Shown here: positions 1-10,679 of the stretch, in pieces
How the letters are laid out: every line of letters starts with the position of its first letter
Position numbering within the stretch: position 1 is the stretch's first letter
DNA from: Acheta domesticus
Taxonomy: Eukaryota; Arthropoda; Insecta; Orthoptera; Gryllidae
Assembly (NCBI GenBank): GCA_031308135.1
Contig: JAHLJT010008446.1
Location: 165,817,270-165,881,269 of the forward strand
Direction: 5' to 3'
Length of the DNA: 64,000 bases
Notes under the pieces: model-generated
Database searches by the model: none
What the model was told of the DNA's origin: nothing
What the model saw: the letters and a program-made list of their open reading frames with translations, nothing else
Program-made: the position numbers and the translations under genes

Positions 1-159
1 TAGTTTTCCTTCTACAGTCCGAGCGGTGCGGACGTTTTTAAATAGACGAATATTTTTCATCCGAATGCACTGTTAACTAAGCGAGTGTTGGCGAGGGCCG
101 AGGCGGGCTAGTCTTGCATACAATGGCAATGGCGTCTGACGAGTAGTGGGTCGTAATTA

Positions 160-415
160 AGCTGCGGATTTATAGACACGAAAACTGTAGAAATAGGCAG
201 GCAAATAGGCACTTAAAAATGTAAAATAGGCATATAAAAGATGAAAATAGGCATTTAAAAAGGCATTATATATTTTTCTTAACCTTATTTACGTTCTTGA
301 GTAGAAAGTGTTTGAAGTAATAATATAATTACCTTCATGGAATGTTTGCTTTCATCATTGTTCTGATAAATACTCCATAGAAATCCATTCTTTCATTGTT
401 CGGCAATTCGAAAAA
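160..415. repeat. Interspersed repeat rich in 'aaataggca' words (copy 1)
   Basis: This stretch is a diverged direct repeat of 33690-33925. Both copies begin near a gaTTTATAG(A/G)CACGA word, contain several AAATAGGCA words, and share a downstream block around TGGAATGTTTGC and ATTGTTCTGA(T/C)AAAT. No reading frame is apparent. Related words (AAATAAATGCC and its complement) recur at about 51030-51110. It probably comes from the end of a DNA transposon, but I see no boundary or target duplication here. The class is inferred, whereas the repetition is directly visible. Confidence 0.6.
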
Positions 416-624
416 AAGGCTGAATCGCAGTAGCTACCTCTTTGCTTTTTATTAATATAACAAATGCTGCCCAGTATGACCTTCTTTCTCACATATAATT
501 TAAACACAAGTGAAAATATTGTACGATTTGTTTAATCGCCATGCATAACACAAACGTTGCTAGTGGTTTTACAACAGCACATATTTTTCGCATTATATCT
601 AAAAATATATACAACGTAACGACA

Positions 625-1635
625 GGTAACATTGCCACGGGTCAAACATTGCCATATCTTCGAAATATTTAAAAAGTGCGATTTATATCGTACATTTTTT
701 TGCTGGCTGAGTATCCATAGTTAGGGACTTCTCTTAGGAACATTATTCACACTCCTTGGCAACATGTGTTGTACCTAAAATGTGTTGTACCTACAGTTGT
801 ACCTAAAATGGACGTACGTTTGTATGCAGTGGTGTAACGCGGCTTAATTTTGTTGTCGAAACTTCGATAATATTGGGTTTATTGAGTTGAAATAAGTGAC
901 ATAGGTAACTAAACAAATCACATTAAAGGTATATTATGTTGTGACTTAATGACTATTAATTATAAACAAGATACAATGTATTAATGACATTTTCTACTTT
1001 CAGGCTACCATTGCCACTGCAAAATATCAAGATGAAGAAGGCATCAGAGTTTTCAAAGCGAAAAAGGGGTTCATCCACATCTGAGAGTGATGGTGAAGAG
1101 TAAGTTTTACATTCTGAAAATGATGGTGATGATGCTCCTCTTGAAGGATTGGAAGTGCACGGTGAAGAGTTCGAAGAAACACAAAATGACTGGGTTCTCG
1201 TAAAATTTGCTACAAACTCCATGAAATTAAGCAATCCACACTATGTGATCCAGATAATATCATCGCATGAAGACGATTGTTTCAAAGTAAAATACATGTG
1301 TAGACGCATAAATCATTTCATATCTCCAAATGTTGTAGATGAAAGTGTTACACCTACAGTGAATATTGTTGCTAAGCTTCCCCAACCAAATGTAAACAAG
1401 AAAACATTTTCCCCCTTACATTTGAACAAAATGTCAAATAATTAATAATGCTTAAATTGGCCTGATTTCATGTGTATATAAACAACCAAAAAATACTAAT
1501 TATCAATAAAATTTGTTCTGTAGCATATTGGTGTGTTTTTGTTACCTATCCAACTCTCGCACGATTCAACATTGCCACAGACTTGAAAATAAATTGAGGT
1601 GGCAATGTTTGACACATGCAGGGTAACATTGCCAC
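625..1635 (+). mobile_element. Small DNA transposon with CATTGCCA-containing inverted ends
   Basis: The left end carries GGTAACATTGCCAC followed by GTCAAACATTGCCA. The right end, read on the opposite strand, carries GGCAATGTTACCC and then GTGTCAAACATTGCCACC. The 14-base word GTCAAACATTGCCA is therefore inverted at the two ends. The roughly 1.0-kb interior encodes a broken ORF (1032-1445) followed by AATAAA at about 1505. I could not define a target-site duplication, so the superfamily is open. Repeated CATTGCCA words at both ends could be transposase-binding sites, which is inference. Confidence 0.55.
1032..1445 (+). pseudogene. Broken ORF inside the CATTGCCA element, C-terminal SH3-like segment
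   Basis: An ATG at 1032 opens 23 codons rich in K, S and E, then hits an in-frame TAA at 1101. The same frame continues without interruption to the stop at 1443-1445. The product after the stop begins with an acidic stretch, then a segment starting NDWVLVKF, and ends in basic and polar residues. This 'DWV.VKF ... HYV ... VKY' pattern resembles the C-terminal SH3/Tudor-like segment I recall from uncharacterised multicopy transposon-derived proteins of invertebrates. The catalytic part, if there was one, is missing. Alternatively the TAA lies in an unrecognised intron, since GAG|TAAGTT is not a standard donor. Confidence 0.5.
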
Positions 1636-1799
1636 TTTGCTGGCCTTTAAAAAAATATTACAATCTTTCAAATAATGGAAGCTATGACTTCAATATTTTG
1701 AAGAAACATTGTACTATAGTGACTGTTTATATTGTCAAAATAAAGATTGTGAAGATTAATGCAATAAAGTAGAATTAAAAAAAACAAAGATGAAGAAAT

Positions 1800-3690
1800 G
1801 TTATCCCGCGTTACCCAATTTCAAATTTGCAATTTTCAAAAATTCAGAGAGTTCAACAAAAAAGAGACCCGCGCCATTCTTTTAAACGTCCATTTCATTA
1901 AGTATCCATGGAAAAAATTGATTGATGAAATATTTGTAATAATTTTTGAGAATTATTTTTATAATTTGCATGAAGCAGAAATTCGTTAAAAATTATACAT
2001 GTTTTTTTTAAATCTGCTTTTTTTAGAATAATTAATTTAAGAAAAAGCTCTATATTCAATACAGTACTCTTGCAGAGTTACCATTTTACAATTTTCGAAA
2101 ATAAAATGTTCGCGAAAAATGGAACATCACCAATTTTTATATCATGCTTTGATACATAAGAGGAGAACAATTAAGAAAACATTTGGAGCCGTTTTTGAGA
2201 AAAAAATGTTTAAACATTCGAAGTAAAAAATGAGCACATGACTGCCACCAGCGATTTTGCACGTGTTTCGTAGTATGAAATACCCGCACTGTAGTGCCCT
2301 TTCTTTCTTCTTCTCTGAATATGAGGTTTTACTAAACGGTTGTTATTTCTCGCAAAAATATTTTTCTCTTACATCTTTTTTCTTTGATTTAAACTTCGAT
2401 AAAATAAGTTTGCGAAAATGGCGTTTAAGCGCCACTAAAAATGCAAAAGTTGAAGCTCTTTTTCACAGAAAAGTTTTGAGTTGTAAAAATCTTCATTTGG
2501 AGTAATTTGAAGCACTTACACTCACAAATACAATAGTGTTTACAAAATGCTTGTAATTTGCATGAGTGTGAGAGATCTTTCAAAAAAATTACATTTCTGT
2601 AATTTTTGCAAATCTAAAAAGTACCTCAAATTGAACTTATTAAAGAGAACAATTAGCACTATCCCTTCGAAAAGTTTGAACAAAAAATTTGGACCCATTT
2701 ATGAGAAAACGGCGTTTGAGCGTTTCCGAAAATGCGGAATTTTGAGATAGTTTTCACAGAAAACGGTTGAGTTTTCGAGAAACTTACTTGACATTATTTA
2801 AAGCACATGTAGTCATTAATATAATAGTGTGAACAAATCGCCGCTAATGTAAATATTAAGCACGTGAGGAACAAGTCAAAAAAATTACATTTTTCCAATT
2901 TTTGAAAAAAAAGAATAGGGCAATATTGCGTTTATAATAGAGTACATTTATCACTATCCCTACCAAAATTTTAAAGAAACAATTTGGAGCCGTTTGTGAG
3001 AAAATCTTGTTTTTATATTTTTTTAATTGCACATATTGGATGCAATATTGCGCGGGAAATACTAAAATTTTCAAAAAATGTACACAACCTAAAAGAAAGA
3101 ACTCACTCTGAAGAACAAATATTATTTGAAGGAAAAATCTCTATCTGCAAGTTTGTAGTTAGAGGATGACGCTGAAAAAAATTAAAACTTTCGCAATTTT
3201 TGAAAATTCAGAGTTATTCGTGAAAATCGGACCTATGCCACCTTAATAAGTGTATTTTACTCTGTTCTTACAAGTAGTTTAAAGAAAAATTTGAAGCTGT
3301 TTTTTAGAAAAGTTTGAAATATCCTATGTAAAGTACCCCCAAAATTAAAATATCAGTTTTAAATTCAATGGGCCACTAGATCAGCTAGATCGATCAGAGA
3401 GTATCAATTTTGGAGAAAATGGCCGGAGCGGTTTAGTCGCTAGCGTTATTTACAGACGGACAGACGTTTTGCTTTCAATTGGGTGTTCGGTGTCAGGGAC
3501 CCACAAAACAGGGATTCTGGTTGCACCACATGTTCGATTTTTTCTTAATTTAGCAACTGGATTAATCCACTTTTTTGTTGCCAGGGCCCTGTAATAAGAG
3601 TTTTTCTGCCGAAAATCCGCCGTTTTTTCGCGCAGCATTACATAACTTTCCCTGTACTATACCTACGAGTAATAATTGTACACGGCTTCT
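1800..3690 (+). repeat. Modular terminal-hairpin repeat family, copy A1 (+)
   Basis: This is an AT-rich, apparently non-coding repeat. It is built from diverged modules of roughly 270-290 bases, each containing 'AAATTTGGAGCCGTTT(G/T)(T)GAGAAAA', 'GGCAAAAATCTCTAT' or 'GAAGGAAAAATCTCTATC', and 'CAATTTTTGAAAA' words. It closes with a conserved end: AAGTACCCCCAAAATTAAA, then a (G/C)GGTTTAG(T/G)CGCTAGCG block, a CAGACGGACAGACG block, and GCAGCATTACATAACTTTCC at 3633-3652. The terminal hairpin of other copies is degenerate here. The left boundary is uncertain. Short ORFs inside have no protein-like features. Confidence 0.7.
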
Positions 3691-3699
3691 TTTAAATAG

Positions 3700-4850
3700 A
3701 TGTTTTTTTTAGCAACAGATTTTGTTTAAAGCAAAATTACTATCTCCAATTTTGTAGTTTCGAAATTCTTTCCAGAATTTCGAAACATTGGAGCTGTATC
3801 CAAAAATGAGACTAGCACCATATTTTTTACCGTCACTTGTCACACATGTGGAGAAATTTTAACGAAAATATTTGGAGCGGATTTTGAAAAAAAAAATCCT
3901 AAATTTCAAGAGCAAATTACTCAAGAAATACTCTTTTTTCAGAAAATTGTACATGACCTTTTTTAAAGAGCCAACTTTGCACAACAGAGTTTGTCTGAGG
4001 CAAAAATCTCTAACTACAATTCAGTAGCTTTAAAAATATTTTTTTGTAATTTTCGAAAAACCGTGCGATACCCGAAAATAGGACTATCACCATATTTTGT
4101 ACCGTCCCTTATTACAAAAGTGAAGAAAATTTAAAGAAAAAATTTAGAGCAGTGTTTGAGAAACAAAATTTTCGTAAACTACAAGCGCAAATTACGCAAA
4201 AACTACTTGTTTTTTCAAAAAATTGTACATGACATTATTTAAACTGCTAATTTGTACAACCAACTTTGTCAGAGGCAAAAATCTCTATATTCAATTTTGT
4301 ATTTTTGAAATTGTTTTTTGCAATTTTCGAAAAATCAGGGATATCAACGAAAATGATACCTGCATTTATCAACGAAAATGATACCTGCTAAACGTTCTTT
4401 GCAATATTCAACAACAAATTTAATCAAACAACTTGGAGCCATTTTTTAAAAGCTTTTGAAAATACCCGAGGGGCTTCATTGTAAAGTACCCCTAAAATTA
4501 AAATATCGGTTTCAAATGCCAGGAGCCGTGACATCAGCCAAATTGTTTGGGAATATCAATTTTGAACAAAATCGACTGAACGGTTTAGGCGCTAGCGTTG
4601 ATCACAGAAAGACGAATGTCTTGCCATCAATCGATTCTTCGGTATCAAGAGCCATGAAAACAGGAATTCTGGCTACACTACGAGTTAGAGGATTTTTTTT
4701 CTAAATTTAGAAAGAAGATTTATCCCCTTTTCGTCACCAGACCCCAGCTATAAGAGTTTCTCTGCCGAAAATTCGTTTTTTTTTCCGGCGCACAATAACA
4801 TTACTTTTTCTTCTAACGAAGTATTCGTAAGGCGAGAAACTGCAAAGGAA
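3700..4850 (+). repeat. Modular terminal-hairpin repeat family, copy A2 (+), second subtype
   Basis: This continues A1 in the same orientation but belongs to the subtype also seen at 34.4-35.3 kb, whose modules contain 'TTGT(C/G)(T/A)GAGGCAAAAATCTCTA'. That word recurs at about 3991 and 4266, a spacing of 275 bases, and a looser version lies about 270 bases earlier. A short ATCAACGAAAATGATACCTGC duplication sits at about 4352-4390. The end block repeats A1: AAAGTACCCCTAAAATTAA, GGTTTAGGCGCTAGCGTTG, and CGGCGCACAATAACATTACT. It finishes in a small palindrome, ACGAA-GTA-TTCGT, at 4818-4830, which is the terminal hairpin. Confidence 0.7.
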
Positions 4851-4898
4851 CATACGGGAACTAGGGACATTTTGCTCTATACTCGTTCAATGATATAC

Positions 4899-6137
4899 GG
4901 GTGAGTCACGTTACTTTAGCACCTTCTGTAACTTTTGAACGGTTGAAGTTCGTGAAATGCAGTTTTTACGGAAGTGCATGACGGAAAGGGGCTAATTGAT
5001 TCGTGCATTCATTTCTATTTTATCACTTGTATTTTACGAGATTTTTGAGGACCATTTGTTTTTTCAAATGGAACTATACATATTTTTTCAGTCTGCCATG
5101 ACGAGCGTAAAAAGATGAATCCTATGATATATTGTCATATGTTAGATAAGCATTTTTTAGTAATTTTGATTTTGCGACGGGTTTAACGGATATTTTGAAC
5201 AGTCCACCACACAAGGTCACGCAGCACTCCACCAGCACACGCGCGCCCGGGGAAGGGAAGGGATCTTATTAGAAGATACGAAACATGTTCCAAATATTCA
5301 CAAAACTATTGCAGTTTTTTCCTGAACTGTGCTTTCCACCCTTCCGCATTTTCTGATGTTTGTCTTTCTTTGATTGAAGGAATTGAAAGATGGAAAACAA
5401 GGACTTGTCAAAAGTGTGTATTGTAATAAAATTGTTTATAACTTCAACTCCATGTAATGGGGTTTCATATCATTTGATACGTATTAATGGGATCTTGAAA
5501 CGAAGCACAGTAAGAATAAATAATTAAGACTGTACAAAATAATATTGCATTTTTGAAGCAAACAATTTCAATGTTAAGAAGCGTGTAATAAAAACTTAGG
5601 GATAGAAACAGTCTTACTAGTTATGACAAATCCGTATTTTCAATCCCTAAGAAACACAAAATATCTGAAAATGGGATAGAATGGAAAGCAGAGTTCAGGA
5701 AAAAATGCAACAGTTTTGTGAATATTTGGAATAGGTTTCGTATCTTCAAGTACTAAAATCCCTTCCCTTCCCCGAGAGCGCTTTTCCTGGGGGAGCGCTG
5801 CGTGACCTTGTGGGGCTGACTGTACATTGAAACTATACGTTAAACACTAGTCGCAAAAAATCAAAATTACTCAGAAAAGGCTTATCTAACCTATGACGAT
5901 ATTAATATCTTTGGATTCGTCTTTTTACGCTTGTCATGACAGACTGAAAAAATATGTATAGTCCCATTTCAAAAAACCAAGTTACCTCAAATATCTCGTA
6001 AAATACAAATGATAAAAGAGAAATCAATACACATATCAATTACGCACATTCTATCATTCACTTCCGTGAAAACTGCATTGCAATATCTTCCACCGTTCAG
6101 AAGTTATAAGAGATGCTAAAGTTACGTGACTCATCCC
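4899..6137. mobile_element. Foldback element, ~440-bp inverted repeats, ends GGGTGAGTCACGT
   Basis: The first bases, GGGTGAGTCACGTTACTTTAG, return as their reverse complement at the right end (CTAAAGTTACGTGACTCATCCC). The match continues inward for about 440 bases per arm, through the GAACGGT, CAGTCTG(C/T)CATGAC, AAGGTCACGCAGC and GAAGATACGAAAC words. The middle part, about 5340-5690, holds no ORF. The element is 1239 bases long with no coding capacity, so it looks like a non-autonomous foldback or MITE-type DNA transposon. The flanks (ATGATATAC and TGCTTGTAA) do not show a clear target duplication. Confidence 0.8.
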
Positions 6138-6329
6138 TGCTTGTAAATTTTTTGTAAAAGTGGAAGAGAAAGTAACCAGCTTATAGGATGTGGCTAAAAT
6201 AACTTTTTAGAAAAATTGTCTTCCTTGTAAAATACAATCATTAGAATTAGAATTAGAATTTTTTTAAATGTCAATGTGTTTAGAGAAGAGAAATTAAGAT
6301 AGAAAGTTTTTCTTAAAATTTTCAGAAAC

Positions 6330-6885
6330 TCACGTTAAAAAAAATACCCCAAATTCTGTGTTGCCAGTCATGAAGATTGGCAGGTCAAGTTTTTCCGAAA
6401 AAAAATTGTCTTTTAGAAAATTGAGATTAAAAATGACTGTGGGACGCGAAATTCAAACCGGCCACTACGACACTGCAGACGGCGGCGTCTCCTTCTGCGC
6501 GGAGCATTTCCTCGTTTCTCCTCTTAACGGTGAAACTGTCTCTAAGGAAAGCATCGCGTGGCTTACACTAGAATACGTTAATAGTCTCAAATGTTTGTAG
6601 GTTCTGTTCAATAAATATTTTAAATATACTTGTAAATCCAGTTTTGTTCAAAATTGTAGCCACGGTACACGGCGGCGTGAACATAAATGAACAAGATCGA
6701 ACATTTATGAAAAATATTGACCCTCCTGGAATGCTGGAATTGTTATTTTTAGCGCATACTCATGTGAACTAGTGCCTTGGGCTTGAGATTGCCACATACG
6801 TGAAGATCATCCTAAATATCGTGATAAACTAAAATGAGTTTTGAAAATTAATAATTGTTTCATGAATTTATATATACAGTATGTC
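6330..6885 (+). repeat. Repeat family R3, copy 1 (+)
   Basis: This is an interspersed repeat of about 520 bases. It starts at AAAAAAAATACCCCAAATTC and contains a small hairpin (TGCCA...TGGCA), a GC-richer middle (TTCTGCGCGGAGCATTTCCT), an AATAAATATTTTAAAT block and a late CTTGAGATTGCCACATACGT block. An 80-codon ORF exists in this copy (6358-6600) but is not kept in the other two, so I do not treat it as a gene. A second copy follows directly, and an inverted copy lies at 12165-12690. Confidence 0.7.
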
Positions 6886-7390
6886 CAGACAAAAAAATAC
6901 CCCAAATTCTGTGTTGCACGTCATTAAAAATGGCAGGTACAGTTTTTCCGGAAAAAAAAATTGTCTTTGAGAAAATATAGTTTAAAATTCACTTCCGGCC
7001 GCTACGACACTGCTGTCTCCTTCTGCGCGGAGCATTTCCTCGTTTCTCTGCTTAACGCTGAAACTGTCTCTAAGGAAAGCATCGCGTGGCTTACACTAGA
7101 ATACGTTAATAGTATCAAATGTTTGTAGGTTCTGTGCAATAAATATTTTAAATGAACTTATTGAAAATCCAGTTAGTTCAAAATGACAGGCATGGTACAC
7201 GGCGGCGTAAACATAAATGATGAACACGATCCAACATTTATAAAAATATTGAATCTCCTGGAATGCTCGAATTGTTATTTTTTGCATATATTCATATGAA
7301 TTAGTGCCTTGAGCTTGAGATTGCCACATACGTTAAGATTATTCTAAATATCGTGATAAGCTAAAAAGCGTTTTAAAAATTAATATTCGT
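6886..7390 (+). repeat. Repeat family R3, copy 2 (+), adjacent to copy 1
   Basis: This is a head-to-tail copy of the preceding repeat. It keeps ATACCCCAAATTCTGTGTTG, the GCGCGGAGCATTTCCTCG core, GCATCGCGTGGCTTACACTA, AATAAATATTTTAAAT and GAGCTTGAGATTGCCACATA, with about 35 bases deleted near the core. The join reads GTATGTCCAGACAAAAAAAT, which resembles the outer end of copy 3 (GGTGTCCAGAAGC on the minus strand), so TGTCCAGA may mark the true terminus. Tandem arrangement may reflect insertion of one copy next to another, or duplication. Confidence 0.7.
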
Positions 7391-8286
7391 TCATGAAAAT
7401 ACCGAGTTTATTGATTATCTCTGGGCACGGCATTTGAATTGATGCCTCTGGCAGTCATTTTGTGGAGATACAGGCCAAAAGTGCATTGAAGAATCTTTGT
7501 AGGAGGCACGTGGGCAATTCACACAACCCCACAGGTCAATTTTAACAGATAAAATGGCGTCGCCTTATGTGCCATGTGCCAATGAATAAAAAAAGAAAAT
7601 CAGTATATTACGGGCGTGAAAGAGTAAATAACTGAGAAAGACTGTGATGTGCATTGCGTGGTGTACAAATACTTCAAACGAACTCAAACATTCTCGCACG
7701 CAAAAGTTCGACCGAGGTTCACCGAGGGTACCGGACCGCTGCCATTCGCTGCCCATATTATGGTCGGCGTCCTTGCATTTGTGAATTGCTAGGTCGCGTC
7801 ACATCGTGATTAATATCATATGGCAACAGGTATGTGAACCTGTCATCGCCGCCAAGTGATTCGCCCTTCAGCCGCATGTCAGTTTTGCATCAAACCAACA
7901 GTTTGCGCAGTGAGCCCGGCCCGCAGAGTGGTCATGGCTGAATAAGCACCTGCACGGAGTCATCTTTGGGGTTTAAAAATTTATTCTCTTGCATAAAAAA
8001 GTTTTTTCTTTCCTGTGTGCCTATTTTTGTTGTCATACATTATGAAATTATCAAAGAAAAATATTGAAAGTTACTACAATTTCCTTGCAGTAAACTGTTT
8101 CTACTCTCTTACATTCTGTACAATGTAGTAACCTTGAGAACTCGTTCCTTCCTTTGAATTCGAAAACGCTATGAAGGTAAATGATTCAGTACTTCAGTTA
8201 AATCATTCGCTTGCAAAGATAAACTGAATTACATCGTTCTACAGAAAAGGTATTAGAGGAAATTCGGAATCAACATCGAAGAAATC
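7391..8286. other. Intergenic stretch, no gene recognised
   Basis: I see no coding frame with protein-like composition, no repeat unit shared with the rest of the window and no RNA gene. The stretch 7660-7960 is richer in GC and CpG than its surroundings, but I could not tie that to a promoter. The last eight bases, AAGAAATC, form one side of the target duplication of the neighbouring hAT-like element. Confidence 0.5.
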
Positions 8287-9773
8287 CAGGGCAGCTCGTG
8301 ACATTTTTTCCTGGTGGGGCCAGGCGGAAACCACGAATATCATCTCAGAACAAATCTTATTTAATTCAAGAATTGCCATTTAATCAATTATTTCATTAAT
8401 ATTAATTATCAGTTAATTAATTAAACCTTTAACCTACGTTCCCCAAAAAAGGAGTAGTAATTTTGTTAAGACGTTTAATCAATAATTGGTATGTCAACGG
8501 AAACAATAGATTTTTGTAAAAAATTACGCTAATGCCACAGCTTATCTTTCGGAATGCTGCGAGTTCGAAAGAGGAACATATCATAAAATTAAGGACAAAC
8601 TGACTTCGTCGTGTTATGTCAGTTGTTTAATCGACCTGCAGAGAAACAAAATCGGGTACATCTATGTCTTTCTTCACTTCCTCCAAATACACTTCATACA
8701 TAGAATTTAGGAATTCGTTCTATGCCATATGCGAGTTATATTTATAAATAGAGAAATTGTTTAAATTATCATCTAACACACTATCTAGATTGCCGGATAA
8801 CGGTAAGTCTAAAAATTACCACGGTTTTTTGAATCTTCAGATTCATCATGCCCTCGGAATGCCAGTTCATGAGTACCACAGAATTTTAAACACTCAATCA
8901 CTCTACCCTAAATGTGTTTATTTATTGCGACTTATTCATTATGTTTCTAGATTGAAATTTGAGCGGCCCCGAATCAATCTGTGCAACAATGTTCAAGGTT
9001 CCAAAAGTTTAAATTTACAAGCGTTTTCTAATGCAACGCACTTTTTTCGTGTTCTTTGTCCTTTCCCTCAAATGTTTCCGATCCTTACAGCCTACTGGTC
9101 GTTCACAACCACTCCACAACCAAATAATAAACATTGTCGTTCATTGTTTGTTATAAGCTTTGTTTTTCTTCACTCACTGTCAACCATAATTTTTTTTCTG
9201 AAATCACGAATTACAGAATGTTCATTTCTTTTTTCCATCAATTTGTGTAAATTAAAAGTCACTCGGTTGATGTGCTGTTAACGTTTAATATCAATTTTTT
9301 CTTCAAGAATTGGTGAAGAAAACGGAAAACGGTGTAAACGAATCCACTGTGTTCATCTTACAGCACGCAGAACTTTCACGTGCACTTTGGAAACCACGCG
9401 CTCAAACTGCCGTTTCCCCGAGACAGGCCCGCTGGTGCGGGCCCCTCGGACTGCTAAAATTAGCAAGCAATGGTTCGCGCCCAGTATGAAAGGGCGCTGA
9501 CCTTGTAAACGGAGTGAAGTTATCTCTTTGGGGCCCACGTAGGACGGGCCCGTGGGGCACTGCGAACGCTACCTTTGAGTGCGGCGGGTAACTATGACCC
9601 CCCAATTCTTGGTTATTGGGACTTGGGATGAGTTCTGGAGAAGAATAAACCATTCTAATAAAGTACTACAATTATCACAAAGAGATTATGATCAAGATAA
9701 ATAAACATGTTTGTGCTTTATTAAACCTTTGTGGGGCCCGGCCCCTGTGGCCCCTTAGGACGAGCTGCCATTG
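8287..9773. mobile_element. hAT-like DNA element with perfect 8-bp target duplication
   Basis: The element begins CAGGGCAGCTCGTGAC and, read from the other side, CAATGGCAGCTCGTCC, so the ends share GGCAGCTCGT in inverted orientation and have the CA...TG termini typical of hAT elements. It is flanked on both sides by the identical 8-mer AAGAAATC (8279-8286 and 9774-9781), the duplication length of hAT integration. Subterminal GGGGCC-rich words occur on both sides (about 8318-8324 and 9733-9756). The longest ORF inside (8757-9281, +) has no transposase motif. I therefore read this as a non-autonomous or gutted element. Confidence 0.8.
9400..9660. other. GC-rich inverted segments inside the hAT-like element
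   Basis: This is a GC-rich island in otherwise AT-rich DNA. It contains short self-complementary words such as GGCCCGCTGGTGCGGGCC (9426-9443) and GGGCCCACG...CGGGCCCGTGG (about 9532-9556). They can fold into small hairpins. Subterminal hairpins and short repeats are common in hAT elements, so the likely role is structural. There is no coding evidence here. Confidence 0.45.
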
Positions 9774-10679
9774 AAGAAATCTAAGAAATGGCCGCAACTC
9801 ATTTATGTACGTATTTGCGAACTACATTGCAAGCGAAACAGTCAAAGAAATAAAACGTTTCTTGTGTAGCCGTTCAACTGCCTCATGAAGTGATTTCACG
9901 ATGTAACTCCAAGATTTGGGACAGAGACATACACTCATCTTTCATGTCGAAAAGGAAAATGACTGATGGAATGTTTATTCAACTTAGAGAAATGGATAGT
10001 CGGGGTCGTTTGTTGCAACTTCGATGTTCCGCGTAGAAAAGTGTAATATATTTTGCAATAACAGTTATTTCGGCAGCAGAAAGTGCTTCTTTCTGTACCA
10101 CATATTACTTAAGAGAGAATAATTTGACAGGCAGTGTTAAGGAAGTTCATGTATCTTTTACTGTACCGACGGATAGTTTTATTTAGAAAAGATGCAATCT
10201 TTCTGAGGGGGAAAATGTTGGCATCTATCAAATACATCTGAGATAAATCCTGTAGTCATTTATCGAAAAGTCTAATCTGGCTATTGTTAGTCTGAGAATT
10301 CAGAAAATGTCAGCCGGGAGAATTAATTCAAATTCCAGAGATAATCATTAAATTTAGTATTTTTCATGAACCAATAACACAGGCCGACGTCAGTTTAGTT
10401 ACAAAAAGGAAAACCACTGATTCCGATTAATTTCAGGATGCTGCTGCATTCGAAAAAGACACCCGTTTTTCTAGATTAGCTCGTATTTTTGAGTAACGCA
10501 TAGTTGCCAGTTTTACCATTTTTTAGGGACAGCTACAGTTATCATCAAAGTAACCATGTCCACAATGTTACTCGAGTGAGAAATAAATAGTGTTTCACTC
10601 ATTAGGTGAAATGGTGAAATACACGAGCTTCTTGTTGTTAGCATATTGATATGTACATACATATATGATTGTAAAATTG

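Noticed and set aside
8757..9281. 174-codon plus-strand ORF
   Set aside because: It lies inside the hAT-like element, has no recognisable domain and no conserved start context. The residue composition (many H, F, S and C) looks like translated non-coding DNA.
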